Source: Gallaecimonas pentaromativorans (lineage in GTDB: Bacteria > Pseudomonadota > Gammaproteobacteria > Enterobacterales > Gallaecimonadaceae). From it: a stretch of DNA of 64,000 nucleotides. The translations under genes and the position numbers were made by a program. Position 1 is the stretch's first letter. Every line of letters starts with the position of its first letter. The stretch is taken from the NCBI RefSeq assembly GCF_003751625.1, contig NZ_RJUL01000005.1, positions 124,001-188,000 of the forward strand, written 5' to 3'. The notes under the pieces were generated by a model. The model saw nothing but the letters and a program-made list of their open reading frames with translations, searched no databases and was not told the DNA's origin. Positions 31,757 to 40,728 of this stretch are shown one piece after another.

Positions 31757-34510
31757 TCAAGACGATGCCGGTAACGGCTGGACACGCCTTGGGCGGTGCA
31801 GGGTATAAAGATTCCTGGGCCTTGCCGGTGTGGCTTGAGGCTCCGGGCGGACATTTAGATGTTTCTCAACAAATTCAATAAATTGCTGCGGCTTTAACGG
31901 GCGGGAGAAATGAAAGCCCTGGAGAATGTCGCATTGGTATTGTTGCAACAGGCGCAGCTCTTCGACCGACTCAACCCCTTCGGCGATAACCTTGAGATTA
32001 AAGCTGTGGGCTAGGTTGATAATGGCGCGCACGATGGCGTCGTTGTCTTTGGTGACATGCAGCCCCTGGACAAAAGAGCGGTCGATTTTGAGTTTGCTGA
32101 CGGCAAAGCGCTTGAGGTAGGCGAGGTTGGAATAGCCGGTGCCAAAATCGTCGATGGACAACTGCACCCCCAGCGCTTTGAGCTGGTCGATGATCTGGGT
32201 GACTCGCTGGGAGCTCTCAATCAGCATGGACTCGGTCAGCTCCAGTTCTAACAGCGCCGGGTCGAGCCCGGATTGGTCCAGGGCTGCTTTCACGTCAGCC
32301 ACCAGGTCGCCTTGCTTGAAATGCACCCCGGAGCAGTTGACACCGATAACGATGCGGCCAAGGCCCTGGCGCTGCCAGATAACCGCCTGCTTGCAGGCTT
32401 CACTGAACACCCAGCGGCTGATGGGGATTATCATGCCACACTCTTCCGCGGCCGGGATGAACTCGGTAGGGGAGATGGCGCCGGCCACCGGGTGTTCCCA
32501 GCGCAGCAAGGCCTCGGCGCTGACAATATGGCCGCTCTGAACGTCAAACTGCGGTTGGTAGTAGAGGGTGAGTTCGTTGTTTTCAAAGGCCTGGCGCAGC
32601 TCGGTTTGAATTTGCAGGCGGCGCAGGCCGTCTTCTCCCATCTCGGCCGAGTAATAAGCGTAAGTGTTACGCCCGGCGGCCTTGGCGGCATAAAGGGCCA
32701 TGTCGGCGGCTTTGAGCAAGGTGTCGTAATCCTTGCCGTGCTCGGGGTACATGGCCACGCCAATGGAAGGGGTCACGCCCAGGCGGACATCGCCGTCCAT
32801 CACCGGGCTGACAAAATGTTCCAAGATGGCGTCCAGCAGGTCGCGCAGCATGAAGATGTCTGGCACCCGGGCCAGGGCCAGGTATTCATCGCCGCCGAGG
32901 CGGGCCACCACGCTCAGGCGCGGGCGCATGCTGCTCAGGCGACTGGCCACTTCCTGCAATACCCTGTCGCCCACTTCGTGGCCCAGGGTGTCGTTGATGG
33001 TTTTAAAACCGTCGAGGTCGAAATACAGCAGCACCGCCATTTCGCCACGCTGATTGGCGTCGTTCACCACCTTGTCGAACTGTTCACCTAGCTGCCAGCG
33101 GTTGGGCAGGCCGGTCAGCGGGTCGTGGTAAGCCATAAAGGCGATGCGCTCTTCGCTTTGGCGGCGCTCGGAGATGTCCTGCAGGGTAAGGATGGCGCCA
33201 TCCGCCTGCTGGGTATTGGGGTAAGCCCGGACTTCCACCGGTACCACTTTGCCGTCGACATTGATAAAGGCGCAGTCTTCGCAGTGGAAATACTCGCCTT
33301 TCCCCACCGCAGCCAGCACTTGCTCGCTGAGTTGGTCGGGAAAACCGCGCTGGTCGATAAAGTGGCTGTCGATGCGGCTGTCGAGCAGGGCCTCGGGGTT
33401 TTCAAAGCCGAATAGGGCCGCGCCGGCCAGGTTGCAGTAGGTACAGTGGCCTTGGTCGTCTATCACAAAGATCGGGTGACCAACGGCATTGAGCAGGTAA
33501 TTGACCCGTGCTTCGCTACTTTGAAAGCGTTCCACCGCTTGCCATTCCCGCTGTTTGGTTATCAGCAATTTGCGGCTCAGCCAGTGTTGTACCAGGAATA
33601 AAATGGCGCAAAGGGCGCAGGCGAGCAGGGCATAGGCCTGCCACTGGGCCAGGTAATCGCGGCTGGAAAGGCCAACCTCCAGCACCAACGGCAGATTAGG
33701 CAGGGTGCGGTAGCTGTACAGGCGGCTTTGGTCGTCCACAACCGACGGCATGGTGGTAAGGCCGTCACTGCCGTCATGGATCAGTTTTTGGTCGGCCTGC
33801 ACTGTAGGGTACTGGCGGTAGATATCCGGCAGGGCAGGGCGGCGCAGCAGGATGTCGCCGCTGTTTTGCTGGCGCAGCAAGATCTCGCCATCTTTACCGA
33901 TATCCAACTGGGCAAAGAGTGCGGTAATGGCTTTTAACGACAAGCTGGTGGCGACCCAGCCTTCGGGGAAGGTTTTGTCTTTGCCATAGACCGGCACCGC
34001 TAGGTGCAGCACCTGATTTACCCGGTCTGGCTCTATAACGATGGCTTGGGCGGTGCTGGTAGAGCTGAGCAGTTTGCGAAAGAAAAGGGCCGGGGAATAG
34101 AGCTTGTCGATGCTGGGGATGTCGTTAGCCGGTTGGGAGCGAAAGATCACCTGCCCCTGATCGTTCAGCACATCAAAGTAACGGCTGAAGGACATTTGTT
34201 CGGCCAGTTGGATCAGGTGTTTTTTGTCCGCCGCCAGTTGGTGGCCTTGAGCGAAGAAAGAGGGCGGTAACAGGTTGGCGATACGGTCTAAATCGACCCT
34301 GACTGGCTCGATAAGCCCTTGGTCGAGCTGCGATTCCAGTGCCAGGCTCAGGTTTTGCAGCTCAGCTTCGGTGTGGCGTTTGGTCTGCAGATAAGAGGCG
34401 ACCAGAAAGCCTGCCAGCAGCACTACCAATATGGCGCTAAAGCCAAGCCAAAGTTTTTTGTAAGGGTTCGGCGGGGTGGTCAGCAGGGTGAAATCGCTGT
34501 CATCACTCAT
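31757..34510 (-). CDS. GGDEF-EAL c-di-GMP signalling protein with periplasmic sensor and PAS
   Basis: 917 residues. TM1 near 20-40, a periplasmic region of about 240 residues (dCACHE-like), TM2 near 290, a PAS domain (NYLLNAVGHPIFVIDDQG), GGDEF near 520 (written RLGGDEYLAL) and an EAL domain (SAEALLRWEHP, GVNCSG, ELTESMLIE, DDFGTGYSNL, KIDRSFVQG, AEGVE). The EAL residues needed for phosphodiesterase activity are present; the cyclase site has Tyr for Phe and may still work. No RxxD I-site is obvious. It could set the c-di-GMP seen by the riboswitch at 56540. Confidence 0.93.
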   Translation of the reverse strand: MSDDSDFTLLTTPPNPYKKLWLGFSAILVVLLAGFLVASYLQTKRHTEAELQNLSLALESQLDQGLIEPVRVDLDRIANLLPPSFFAQGHQLAADKKHLIQLAEQMSFSRYFDVLNDQGQVIFRSQPANDIPSIDKLYSPALFFRKLLSSTSTAQAIVIEPDRVNQVLHLAVPVYGKDKTFPEGWVATSLSLKAITALFAQLDIGKDGEILLRQQNSGDILLRRPALPDIYRQYPTVQADQKLIHDGSDGLTTMPSVVDDQSRLYSYRTLPNLPLVLEVGLSSRDYLAQWQAYALLACALCAILFLVQHWLSRKLLITKQREWQAVERFQSSEARVNYLLNAVGHPIFVIDDQGHCTYCNLAGAALFGFENPEALLDSRIDSHFIDQRGFPDQLSEQVLAAVGKGEYFHCEDCAFINVDGKVVPVEVRAYPNTQQADGAILTLQDISERRQSEERIAFMAYHDPLTGLPNRWQLGEQFDKVVNDANQRGEMAVLLYFDLDGFKTINDTLGHEVGDRVLQEVASRLSSMRPRLSVVARLGGDEYLALARVPDIFMLRDLLDAILEHFVSPVMDGDVRLGVTPSIGVAMYPEHGKDYDTLLKAADMALYAAKAAGRNTYAYYSAEMGEDGLRRLQIQTELRQAFENNELTLYYQPQFDVQSGHIVSAEALLRWEHPVAGAISPTEFIPAAEECGMIIPISRWVFSEACKQAVIWQRQGLGRIVIGVNCSGVHFKQGDLVADVKAALDQSGLDPALLELELTESMLIESSQRVTQIIDQLKALGVQLSIDDFGTGYSNLAYLKRFAVSKLKIDRSFVQGLHVTKDNDAIVRAIINLAHSFNLKVIAEGVESVEELRLLQQYQCDILQGFHFSRPLKPQQFIEFVEKHLNVRPEPQATPARPRNLYTLHRPRRVQPLPASS

Positions 34511-34706
34511 GGCTGTTACTCCGCGTTTTCACCATTTGCAGCCCGTGGCGTTGAAAGCTGTGCCGGGGCTGGACTTTGGGGGATGGCGCTTTGAGGATCA
34601 GCAGATGAGGGCCAAAACCAGGCTCCCAGAGCATGGCGTAGACAACAGGGATCTTTTTAAATCCCACTTTAGGCCGCTGCCTGGATTTGATGTTGTCCTG
34701 TTGCAT
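34503..34706 (-). CDS. Possible 67-residue protein coupled to the GGDEF-EAL gene
   Basis: ATG 34706 has GGAGG 8 nt upstream, and the stop overlaps the GGDEF-EAL start (CATGAGTGATG), the pattern of translational coupling. The product is basic (QQDNIKSRQRPKVGFKK, then VVYAMLWEPGFGPHLLIL). No family is recognised. It could be a leader ORF that sets translation of the signalling gene, or a genuine small protein. Confidence 0.4.
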   Translation of the reverse strand: MQQDNIKSRQRPKVGFKKIPVVYAMLWEPGFGPHLLILKAPSPKVQPRHSFQRHGLQMVKTRSNSHE

Positions 34707-35154
34707 TGCCATTGCCTCCGAGGAGCACCTTAAAGGACGAAATCGCGTTACGGATTTCCGTTATGGGTGATCCTAGAAAAGGCTGGCGAGTAAAACACTT
34801 CTACCTAGGCTGGATTGGCGTTGCGCCTTGGTTTGAACCTCTTATACCTAAGTATGGATAGCGGTCATCAATGACGGATTTCAGACGGCCAAAGGCCAGA
34901 CAAACGTAAATACAAACCAAGGTATAGGTTGCCCATACTTTTATATGAATGTTAGCGCGCCAAGGTATGGATGGAATTTAAGCAGCTGCCCGGTAATCTA
35001 AATGCGCATCTGGCGGATATTTTTTATCTGCAAAGAAGCGGCTTGGTAATAACGATGTATGAGGTTGTTTTTTCTCTTTGGTATTGACTCGCAACCTCTG
35101 GGCGCTATTCCTTTATCCCCCGCACTGGTCGCTTCGGCGAAAATTTAAGCGACA

Positions 35155-35180
35155 ACTGGCCTGAATGGCCAGTTTTTTTA
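35155..35180 (+). terminator. Orphan plus-strand terminator
   Basis: ACTGGCC, 5-nt loop, GGCCAGT, then T7. The nearest upstream plus-strand transcript is unknown. Confidence 0.75.
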
Positions 35181-35240
35181 TCTGAAATTCGCCCCGTTTG
35201 GGGAGTGATACCTTCGCTGTGCAAAGACAATACGTGCTAA

Positions 35241-35270
35241 AACCAAGGGCCCAAATGCGGGCCCTTGGTT
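35241..35270 (-). terminator. Terminator of the lone receiver gene
   Basis: A perfect 12-bp stem AACCAAGGGCCC / GGGCCCTTGGTT with a 6-nt loop just past the stop codon. The minus-strand tail is TTAGCACG, so the T run is weak. Confidence 0.65.
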
Positions 35271-35293
35271 AGCTTAAAGAGACGACAACGGGG

Positions 35294-35662
35294 TTAGGCG
35301 CTTAAGGCCTCGTCGAGGCAGGCAATCATTTGTTCGGCAGAAAAAGGCTTGCTGAGCATGCAAAGGGCGCCGTCCGGCTTTTGCTTTGTTTTGCTCTCAA
35401 AATGCGCCGAGATAATGATGACGGGCAGCGGGTTTGCTTCGTTTTTTAACTTATCCAGCAGTTCCAGGCCACTCATGCCCGGCATTTGCACATCGACGAT
35501 AAGGCATTGGCACTGACTGTGGCTATAAGCTGCAGAGGCAAGGAAAGCTTCGGCGCAATCAAATTCCACAGCCTGGTATCCCAGCACTCTTACCAAGCTA
35601 TTTAACGCAGCCCTTATCGGGGCTTCGTCATCAACGATTGCAACTAACGATGGGGTCGACAA
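35294..35662 (-). CDS. Single-domain response regulator
   Basis: About 122 residues, a receiver domain only: VAIVDDEAPIR, phosphoacceptor Asp in CLIVDVQMPGMSGLELL, and the Lys in LSKPFSAEQM. Similar to FixJ receivers without the HTH. TTG 35662 gives a normal length; an in-frame TTG at 35722 would add 20 residues without SD. It follows the FixJ-like gene by about 100 bp and probably shares the signal of the histidine kinase at 36396. Confidence 0.85.
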   Translation of the reverse strand: MSTPSLVAIVDDEAPIRAALNSLVRVLGYQAVEFDCAEAFLASAAYSHSQCQCLIVDVQMPGMSGLELLDKLKNEANPLPVIIISAHFESKTKQKPDGALCMLSKPFSAEQMIACLDEALSA

Positions 35663-35767
35663 AACGGCATACCTGTCTAGTGAGAAAGGCCGGGATAAAC
35701 CGACTGCTACACGATAGCGCAATCAACACCAGAGCAACATCATACTGAGGTATAAAAAAGATTTTGC

Positions 35768-36403
35768 TTATTCTGCTGATTTTTTGAGCGACTCGGCCAT
35801 TCTGACCAGCTCAGCGAAGGTCTTTGCCTTCATTTTTTTCATCGCGTTGCCGCGATGCACTTTTACCGTAATCAGGCTCAGGGAAAGCTCACCGGCGATT
35901 TGTTTATTCATCAACCCGGATACTGCCAGCTGCATCACCTCCTGCTCACGAGGGGTGAGGGTGTCAAAGCGTTGCTGAACGTCAACGCTTTCCAGCTCAC
36001 TGGAACGGCGATTTTGATCTTTGTCTAAGGCGGCCATCACCGCATCTAGCAAGTCCTGGTCACGAAAAGGTTTAGCCAGAAAATCCACGGCGCCGGCTTT
36101 CATGGCCCGCACCGACATGGCGATATCGCCAAAGCCGGTGATCATGATGATGGGCACCATAATGCCCTGGTCGGCCAATTGGCGCTGAAAATCCAGGCCG
36201 CTGGCACATTGCAGCCGCACGTCCAAAATAAGGCAGCAGGGGTTTTTGGGCATCTCAAAGCTCAGAAACTCGGCCGTAGACGAACAGGCTTTGACAACCA
36301 GCCCTACAGAGCGCAACAAGCTGCTTAACGAGTCGCGGACGCTTTGCTCATCGTCAACAATAAAAACCTGAGTGCCATCGGTGTTGGTGCTGGCTTTAAT
36401 CAC
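35768..36403 (-). CDS. FixJ-family response regulator
   Basis: 211 residues. The receiver (VFIVDDEQSVRDSLSSLL, CLILDVRLQCASGLDFQ, FLAKPFRDQDLLDAV) is joined by a Q-linker-like segment to a LuxR-type HTH (LTPREQEVMQLAVSGLMNKQIAGELSLSLITVKVHRGNAMKKM). It overlaps the kinase gene by 8 bp, so the two are made together. Related to FixJ, TodT and StyR; target genes unknown. Confidence 0.93.
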   Translation of the reverse strand: MIKASTNTDGTQVFIVDDEQSVRDSLSSLLRSVGLVVKACSSTAEFLSFEMPKNPCCLILDVRLQCASGLDFQRQLADQGIMVPIIMITGFGDIAMSVRAMKAGAVDFLAKPFRDQDLLDAVMAALDKDQNRRSSELESVDVQQRFDTLTPREQEVMQLAVSGLMNKQIAGELSLSLITVKVHRGNAMKKMKAKTFAELVRMAESLKKSAE

Positions 36404-37835
36404 TGCTTACTTCCTCTAACCGGGGGAGCGTGAATTCCACGCTGGCCCCGCCTTCTTCGCGGTTTTGCGCTTTGATGGCGCCGCCATGCATATCGATGAT
36501 GGAGCGGCAAATCGACAATCCCATACCCATGCCGGTGGCCTTGGTGGTGACAAAGGCCTTGAACATGTTGCCAGCCACCTCTTGCGATAAGCCGGGGCCG
36601 TTGTCATTGACGGTGCAAACCGCCGGGTTGGCGTCGCTCAGTACGATGGATATTTGCCGGTAACGCTGCTCGGTGCTGGCCAGTGCCTGAATAGCGTTAA
36701 GCAGCAGGTTAATCACAACCTGCTGTAACTGAATGTAGTCGCCCATCACCGGCGTGGCCTTGAGCTGGGTTTTGACGATGACCCTCTCGGCTTTGAGTTC
36801 GCGCTCAACCAAGGCAAGTGATTCCTTGACCACATCCTGCAGATCCAAGGGGGCGTGAACCTGCTCGGTCTTGCGGGCTAGGTTACGTATGCGTTTGATC
36901 ACTTCACTGGCCCGGCGCGCCTCGTTAATGATGCGGTTCATGCAATCGCTGACTTCAACAAGATCGGGCGGATCGCGCTTTAGCCAGCGCAAAGAGGCTT
37001 CACCGGTGGTGGTGATGGAGGCCAGCGGCTGGTTTATCTCGTGGCTAAAAGAGGCGGCCAGTTCACCCAGGGTGCTGAGCCTGGCGGCGTGCGCCAACTC
37101 GGTTTGTGCTTGATGCAGGGCGGCGTCGGCCTGTTTGTGGTCGGTAACATCGTTGTTGGTGATAAGAATGCGAGTGGGGTGGCCCTGGTTATCTCGGATA
37201 AGAGACCAGCGGCTAGAGACGATAACCGGTTGCCCGTCTTTACCGATTTGGGTGAGCTCCCCCTCCCACTGGTCGTGGCTGGTCAGCCATTCTTTGGCTT
37301 CGGCGCGGCTAGAGGGATATTGGGTCGCCAGTATGTCGTCGCTGCTGCGCCCCTTTACCTCGTCAAAGTGCCAGCCGTAAAGGCTGGTGGCGCCAGGGTT
37401 CCACAGCTCAATCTTGTCTTGTAGGTCGGTCAGGACGATGGCGTCGTGAGTCTGGCCAAGTATTTGTACCTGGCGTTTGAGGGCGTCTTGGAAACTTTTG
37501 TTACCCATGGCCAAGGCCGAGGTGATGCAAATGGCGGCCAGGCTGACCAGGCAGCGAGCAAAGGCGGATGACTCGAAATCGATACCGTGGGATAGGAAAA
37601 AGGCAAAGACGGTCAGCACGATGGAGGCGATGGACATCAGCAACAGGCCTTTTTGGCTAAACAGTCTAATGCCCATCAGGATCACCACCACATAAAGTAC
37701 GGCAACGGCAATATCCAAGTATGTCAGGGTATCAATAATGAAAATAGCCAGTGTAGCCAGCAATATCAGTGCCTTCAGCAATACGTGGCTAACCCCTGAA
37801 GACAACAATGTGGCAAAAGGATATTTATTTATCAT
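36396..37835 (-). CDS. Membrane histidine kinase, FixL/DctB-like with PAS
   Basis: 479 residues. Four hydrophobic segments in the first 115 residues, a PAS domain (about 125-245, TDLQDKIELWNPGATSLYGW), HisKA with H box FSHEINQPLASI, N box NLLLNAIQAL and G box GMGMGLSICRSIIDMHGG. The PAS has no visible haem His context, so oxygen sensing is not implied. Partner of the FixJ-like regulator by overlap. Upstream lies a long AT-rich region with repeated AACGTTAAT. Confidence 0.92.
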   Translation of the reverse strand: MINKYPFATLLSSGVSHVLLKALILLATLAIFIIDTLTYLDIAVAVLYVVVILMGIRLFSQKGLLLMSIASIVLTVFAFFLSHGIDFESSAFARCLVSLAAICITSALAMGNKSFQDALKRQVQILGQTHDAIVLTDLQDKIELWNPGATSLYGWHFDEVKGRSSDDILATQYPSSRAEAKEWLTSHDQWEGELTQIGKDGQPVIVSSRWSLIRDNQGHPTRILITNNDVTDHKQADAALHQAQTELAHAARLSTLGELAASFSHEINQPLASITTTGEASLRWLKRDPPDLVEVSDCMNRIINEARRASEVIKRIRNLARKTEQVHAPLDLQDVVKESLALVERELKAERVIVKTQLKATPVMGDYIQLQQVVINLLLNAIQALASTEQRYRQISIVLSDANPAVCTVNDNGPGLSQEVAGNMFKAFVTTKATGMGMGLSICRSIIDMHGGAIKAQNREEGGASVEFTLPRLEEVSSD

Positions 37836-38267
37836 GGCATGGGAGGACTAAATAAATTCCTAAAAGGGAACATGTCAAGTGTCATCTATGTTTGATGAAA
37901 TATGACTGCTTTGCAATGCATATCCGCATACTCTGCTAGACCACAGGAGATTGTAACGTTAATAACGTTAATTATGCGTAGTATTTTAAGGCTATTGAAA
38001 ACTACTAATGGCGCTAATTAAGTGCGATAGCTACGGTTTTTCCTTAAGGCTTTAACTTATACAAATTCAGACAATAGGTTAATCACCGTTATTTACACGC
38101 TCTTGATAACAGAGTATTTCCAACCTGCGCTCGATTCTCCGTTACCTTTGTACAGGGATTAGCCGGAAGGCAAGCGACAAAATACATAATGCAGCCCCGC
38201 TGGGGCATATTAACTTGGCTAGGAGTGGCCGAGGTTCCGGCAGGACAAATAAAACAAGGAATCGATT
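37836..38267. other. Divergent promoter region of kinase and TetR genes
   Basis: 432 bp, AT-rich, no gene seen. It contains AACGTTAATAACGTTAAT (about 37956-37973), a tandem repeat of a palindromic half-site that could be an operator. Confidence 0.5.
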
Positions 38268-38828
38268 ATGAAAGTCACGCGGGCTGAAGCTCAGGCCAAC
38301 CACGAGCGGGTTTTGGAGAGTGCCTCGCAGCTGTTTCGCCAATGGGGGTTTGACGGGGTCAGTGTCAATGCCCTGATGCAGTCGGCCGGGCTGACGCGAG
38401 GCGGCTTTTACGGCCACTTTGAATCGAAGCAGCAACTGGTCATCCAGTCTTTGCAGTTGATGCTGGAAGAAAACGACCTTCAATGGCAACTGCTGGCCAA
38501 ACAGGGGCTACCGTCGCTGGTCAATTACTACCTTTCCCCCGATCACCGCGACACGCCGCAGCAAGGATGCATGCTGGCGGCCTTAAACGCCGATATCTCT
38601 CGCCAACAACCGGCGGTAAAAGGGCTTTTTAACAGTGGCGTGAGTAACCTGATGACGCTGCTGGCCTCCTGCGCGCCAGGGGGAACTGAGCAAGAACAGA
38701 AAAACAATGCGACGGTTTGGCTTTGTATTTTGGTTGGGGCCTTGTCGCTATCGAGGGCGGTCGCTGATGAGCAGCTCGCCGAATATATTTGCCAACAGGC
38801 GATTGGCAGTATCTTGCAAAGTAAATAG
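38268..38828 (+). CDS. TetR/AcrR-family regulator
   Basis: 186 residues. HTH at about 15-55 (ASQLFRQWGFDGVSVNALMQSAGLTRGGFYGHFESKQQL), then a TetR_C domain that includes GCMLAALNADISRQ, typical of the NemR/AcrR branch. Convergent with the esterase gene at 38867; a bidirectional terminator separates them. Its target is not evident. Confidence 0.92.
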   Translation: MKVTRAEAQANHERVLESASQLFRQWGFDGVSVNALMQSAGLTRGGFYGHFESKQQLVIQSLQLMLEENDLQWQLLAKQGLPSLVNYYLSPDHRDTPQQGCMLAALNADISRQQPAVKGLFNSGVSNLMTLLASCAPGGTEQEQKNNATVWLCILVGALSLSRAVADEQLAEYICQQAIGSILQSK

Positions 38829-38858
38829 TAAAAAAGGCCCCTGGTGGGGCCTTTTTAG
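38829..38858. terminator. Bidirectional terminator
   Basis: AAAAAAGGCCCC, short loop, GGGGCCTTTTT, between tetR and the esterase gene. Confidence 0.85.
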
Positions 38859-38866
38859 CGGCGCTG

Positions 38867-39883
38867 TTATTTCAAGTGCTCTTTGAGCGCGGTGCCAGCT
38901 TGGTCGAGGGCGGCTTCTACTGCCGGTACGTCAGCCAGGGCATTGAGCAGGCCGAAGTCGTGGATGAGTCCGTTGTAGCGAACGGAAGTGACATCTACAC
39001 CGGCAGCGTTGAGCTTACGGCCGTAGGCTTCGCCTTCATCACGCAGCACATCTTCTTCTGCGGTTTGAATAAGGGCCGGCGGCAAGCCTTTGAGTTCTTT
39101 GATGCTGGCGCGCAGCGGTGAAGCGTAGATCTGGGCGCGGTCTTTGGGGTTGGTGGTATAGGCATCCCAGAACCATTTCATCATCGGGCGGGTCAGGAAG
39201 TAACCCTCGGCATACTTCTTATAAGAACCGGTATCAAAGTTGGCATCGGTTACCGGCCACAGCAGCAGCTGGAAGCGGATATGAGGGGTGCCTTTGTCTT
39301 TGGCCATCAGGCTGACAACGGCTGCCATGTTGCCACCGACGCTGTTACCGGCAACGGCCAGCTTGCTGCCGTCAACACCGATCTCTTTACCGTGTTCTGC
39401 AACCCATTTAGTGGCGTCATAAGCCTGATTGATGGCAACAGGGTAATGAGCTTCCGGTGACGGGGTGTAGTCAACGTAGACAGCGACGTCGCCGGAGCGG
39501 ACAACCAGGTCACGGATCAACCGTTCGTGAGTGGGGTAGTCGCCCAGGATCCAGCCACCGCCGTGGAAGAACATGAAGGCAGGCAAGTCACCGGTGCTGC
39601 CTTGGGGGCGCACAATCACCAGTTTGATGTCTTTACCGTTGGTGTGAATGACCTTGGTGGTGACATCGGCAGGAGGCAGCTCAGCGCCTTTTTGAGCACC
39701 GGTCAACACGGCGCGGGCCTCTTTAGGAGTCAGCTCCTGCATCGGTTTACCACCGCTACTGTTCAGTGCTTTAAGGAATGCGGCAACGTGGCGTTCAGTG
39801 TGCGTGTCGGTGGCGGCAGCAAAGGCACTGTTTACAGTGAGGGCCAGAGCAGAAGCAGCAAGAATTTTGGTAATGCCTTTCAT
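38867..39883 (-). CDS. Exported alpha/beta-hydrolase (HSL-family esterase)
   Basis: 338 residues with a signal peptide (MKGITKILAASALALTVNSAFAA, cut near 22). The oxyanion motif is HGGGW at about 107, the nucleophile Ser is in GNSVGG (about 183; most family members have GDSAGG), the acid Asp is in EEDVLRDEGE and the His in LIHDF. A carboxylesterase of the hormone-sensitive-lipase type, probably periplasmic. A striking 12-bp inverted repeat (39924-39960) lies about 40 bp upstream of the ATG. Confidence 0.92.
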   Translation of the reverse strand: MKGITKILAASALALTVNSAFAAATDTHTERHVAAFLKALNSSGGKPMQELTPKEARAVLTGAQKGAELPPADVTTKVIHTNGKDIKLVIVRPQGSTGDLPAFMFFHGGGWILGDYPTHERLIRDLVVRSGDVAVYVDYTPSPEAHYPVAINQAYDATKWVAEHGKEIGVDGSKLAVAGNSVGGNMAAVVSLMAKDKGTPHIRFQLLLWPVTDANFDTGSYKKYAEGYFLTRPMMKWFWDAYTTNPKDRAQIYASPLRASIKELKGLPPALIQTAEEDVLRDEGEAYGRKLNAAGVDVTSVRYNGLIHDFGLLNALADVPAVEAALDQAGTALKEHLK

Positions 39884-39923
39884 GATATTTTCCTCTTAAG
39901 TGGTTTGGTTTCGAGAACGAGGA

Positions 39924-39960
39924 TTAAGTTATCGCAATAATCATTATCGCGATAACTTAA
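39924..39960. promoter_or_regulatory. 12-bp inverted repeat upstream of the esterase gene
   Basis: TTAAGTTATCGC, 13 nt, GCGATAACTTAA, perfect. The centre (minus strand GATAATGATTATT) also resembles a Fur half-site, so iron control is a second reading. Confidence 0.6.
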
Positions 39961-40452
39961 AGCGCCGATAGGTGCTATCGCTTTTTCACAAGCGGCTGAG
40001 CCGCCTTTACCACCAGGTTGTCTCCATGATCGTTTCGTCATGGTGAGTCATTGTTTTTATTAAGCTTTAAAATTTAATACGAATCAGTATCGTGGAATGG
40101 CTCGGCCTTGGTAAGGGGGGAGAGGTAAAACGTCTGTTAATGGTGACGCGATAAGGATTTGAGTCGAAAAAACTTATCCTTTTGATAAATATGTGTTTTT
40201 AATCTTTTCGCCTGAGGGCGCCCGTTAGCCAAGCTTGCCGATACGACCGGCGAGCTGTTTTTTTGAGAAGCGCCATGCACCGTGGCTTGCGGCAGGCGGC
40301 GGACTGTTTCGTACCCAAGGCTATTGGGGGCAGCGTAAAAAGAGATTTTCTTGTGCAAGAACAACTTGCTCTTTTTGGTGAAAAAATGTGCTTGCCATTG
40401 ACCTTGTCGATGAACTAAAGCTTTATGACCACCGAGCACAAGGAGGCGAAAG
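39961..40452. other. AT-rich intergenic region
   Basis: No convincing gene. The minus-strand open frame at 40137-40487 runs across the promoter and start of the small gene at 40453 and looks non-coding. Nothing else is seen. Confidence 0.5.
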
Positions 40453-40617
40453 ATGAACGAGAAAAACGTGAAGAAGAAACTGCCCAAGCCCTTGGTTTTA
40501 GCGGAGCAGCAGCCATTGAAGGACCAGCGAGTCGAAGATGAACTTCCTGATTTTTCAAATGAAATTCATGACTTTTGCCCTTCAAGGGACAGAGACTACG
40601 GCCCCCTGGAGCGCTAG
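40453..40617 (+). CDS. Small polar protein, 54 residues
   Basis: ATG 40453 with a near-perfect SD AGGAGG 7 nt upstream. The product starts MNEKNVKKKLPKPLVLAEQQ and ends in an acidic, aromatic tail (DFCPSRDRDYGPLER). It is charged, soluble and has one Cys. I do not recognise it. Located 111 bp upstream of the lpp-like gene; no terminator seen between. Confidence 0.65.
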   Translation: MNEKNVKKKLPKPLVLAEQQPLKDQRVEDELPDFSNEIHDFCPSRDRDYGPLER

Positions 40618-40728
40618 GTGGTTGGGTGACAACGAAGCTGAAGCAGATTTTTATTTTTATGCCAAACTCTAGCCAGCGAATCTAAACTCAGCGATAAATG
40701 ATTGTCACCTAAAGAAAAAGGAGTGGAT

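Larger units (their letters stand above)
34713..35293. other. Intergenic region with repeats and a plus-strand terminator
   Basis: About 580 bp. It holds CCTTGGTTTG / CAAACCAAGG (34826-34835 / 34913-34922), recurrent CCWARGTATRG motifs, and a plus-strand terminator at 35155-35180 with no known gene before it. A 38-codon frame from ATG 34972 (MEFKQLPGNLNAHLADIFYL..) ends before that terminator. A small RNA or peptide gene on the plus strand is possible. Confidence 0.45.

Noticed and set aside
40137-40487. 116-codon minus-strand frame
   Set aside because: Crosses the SD and start of the small plus-strand gene at 40453; Phe/Lys/Ser-rich composition looks like AT-rich noncoding DNA.
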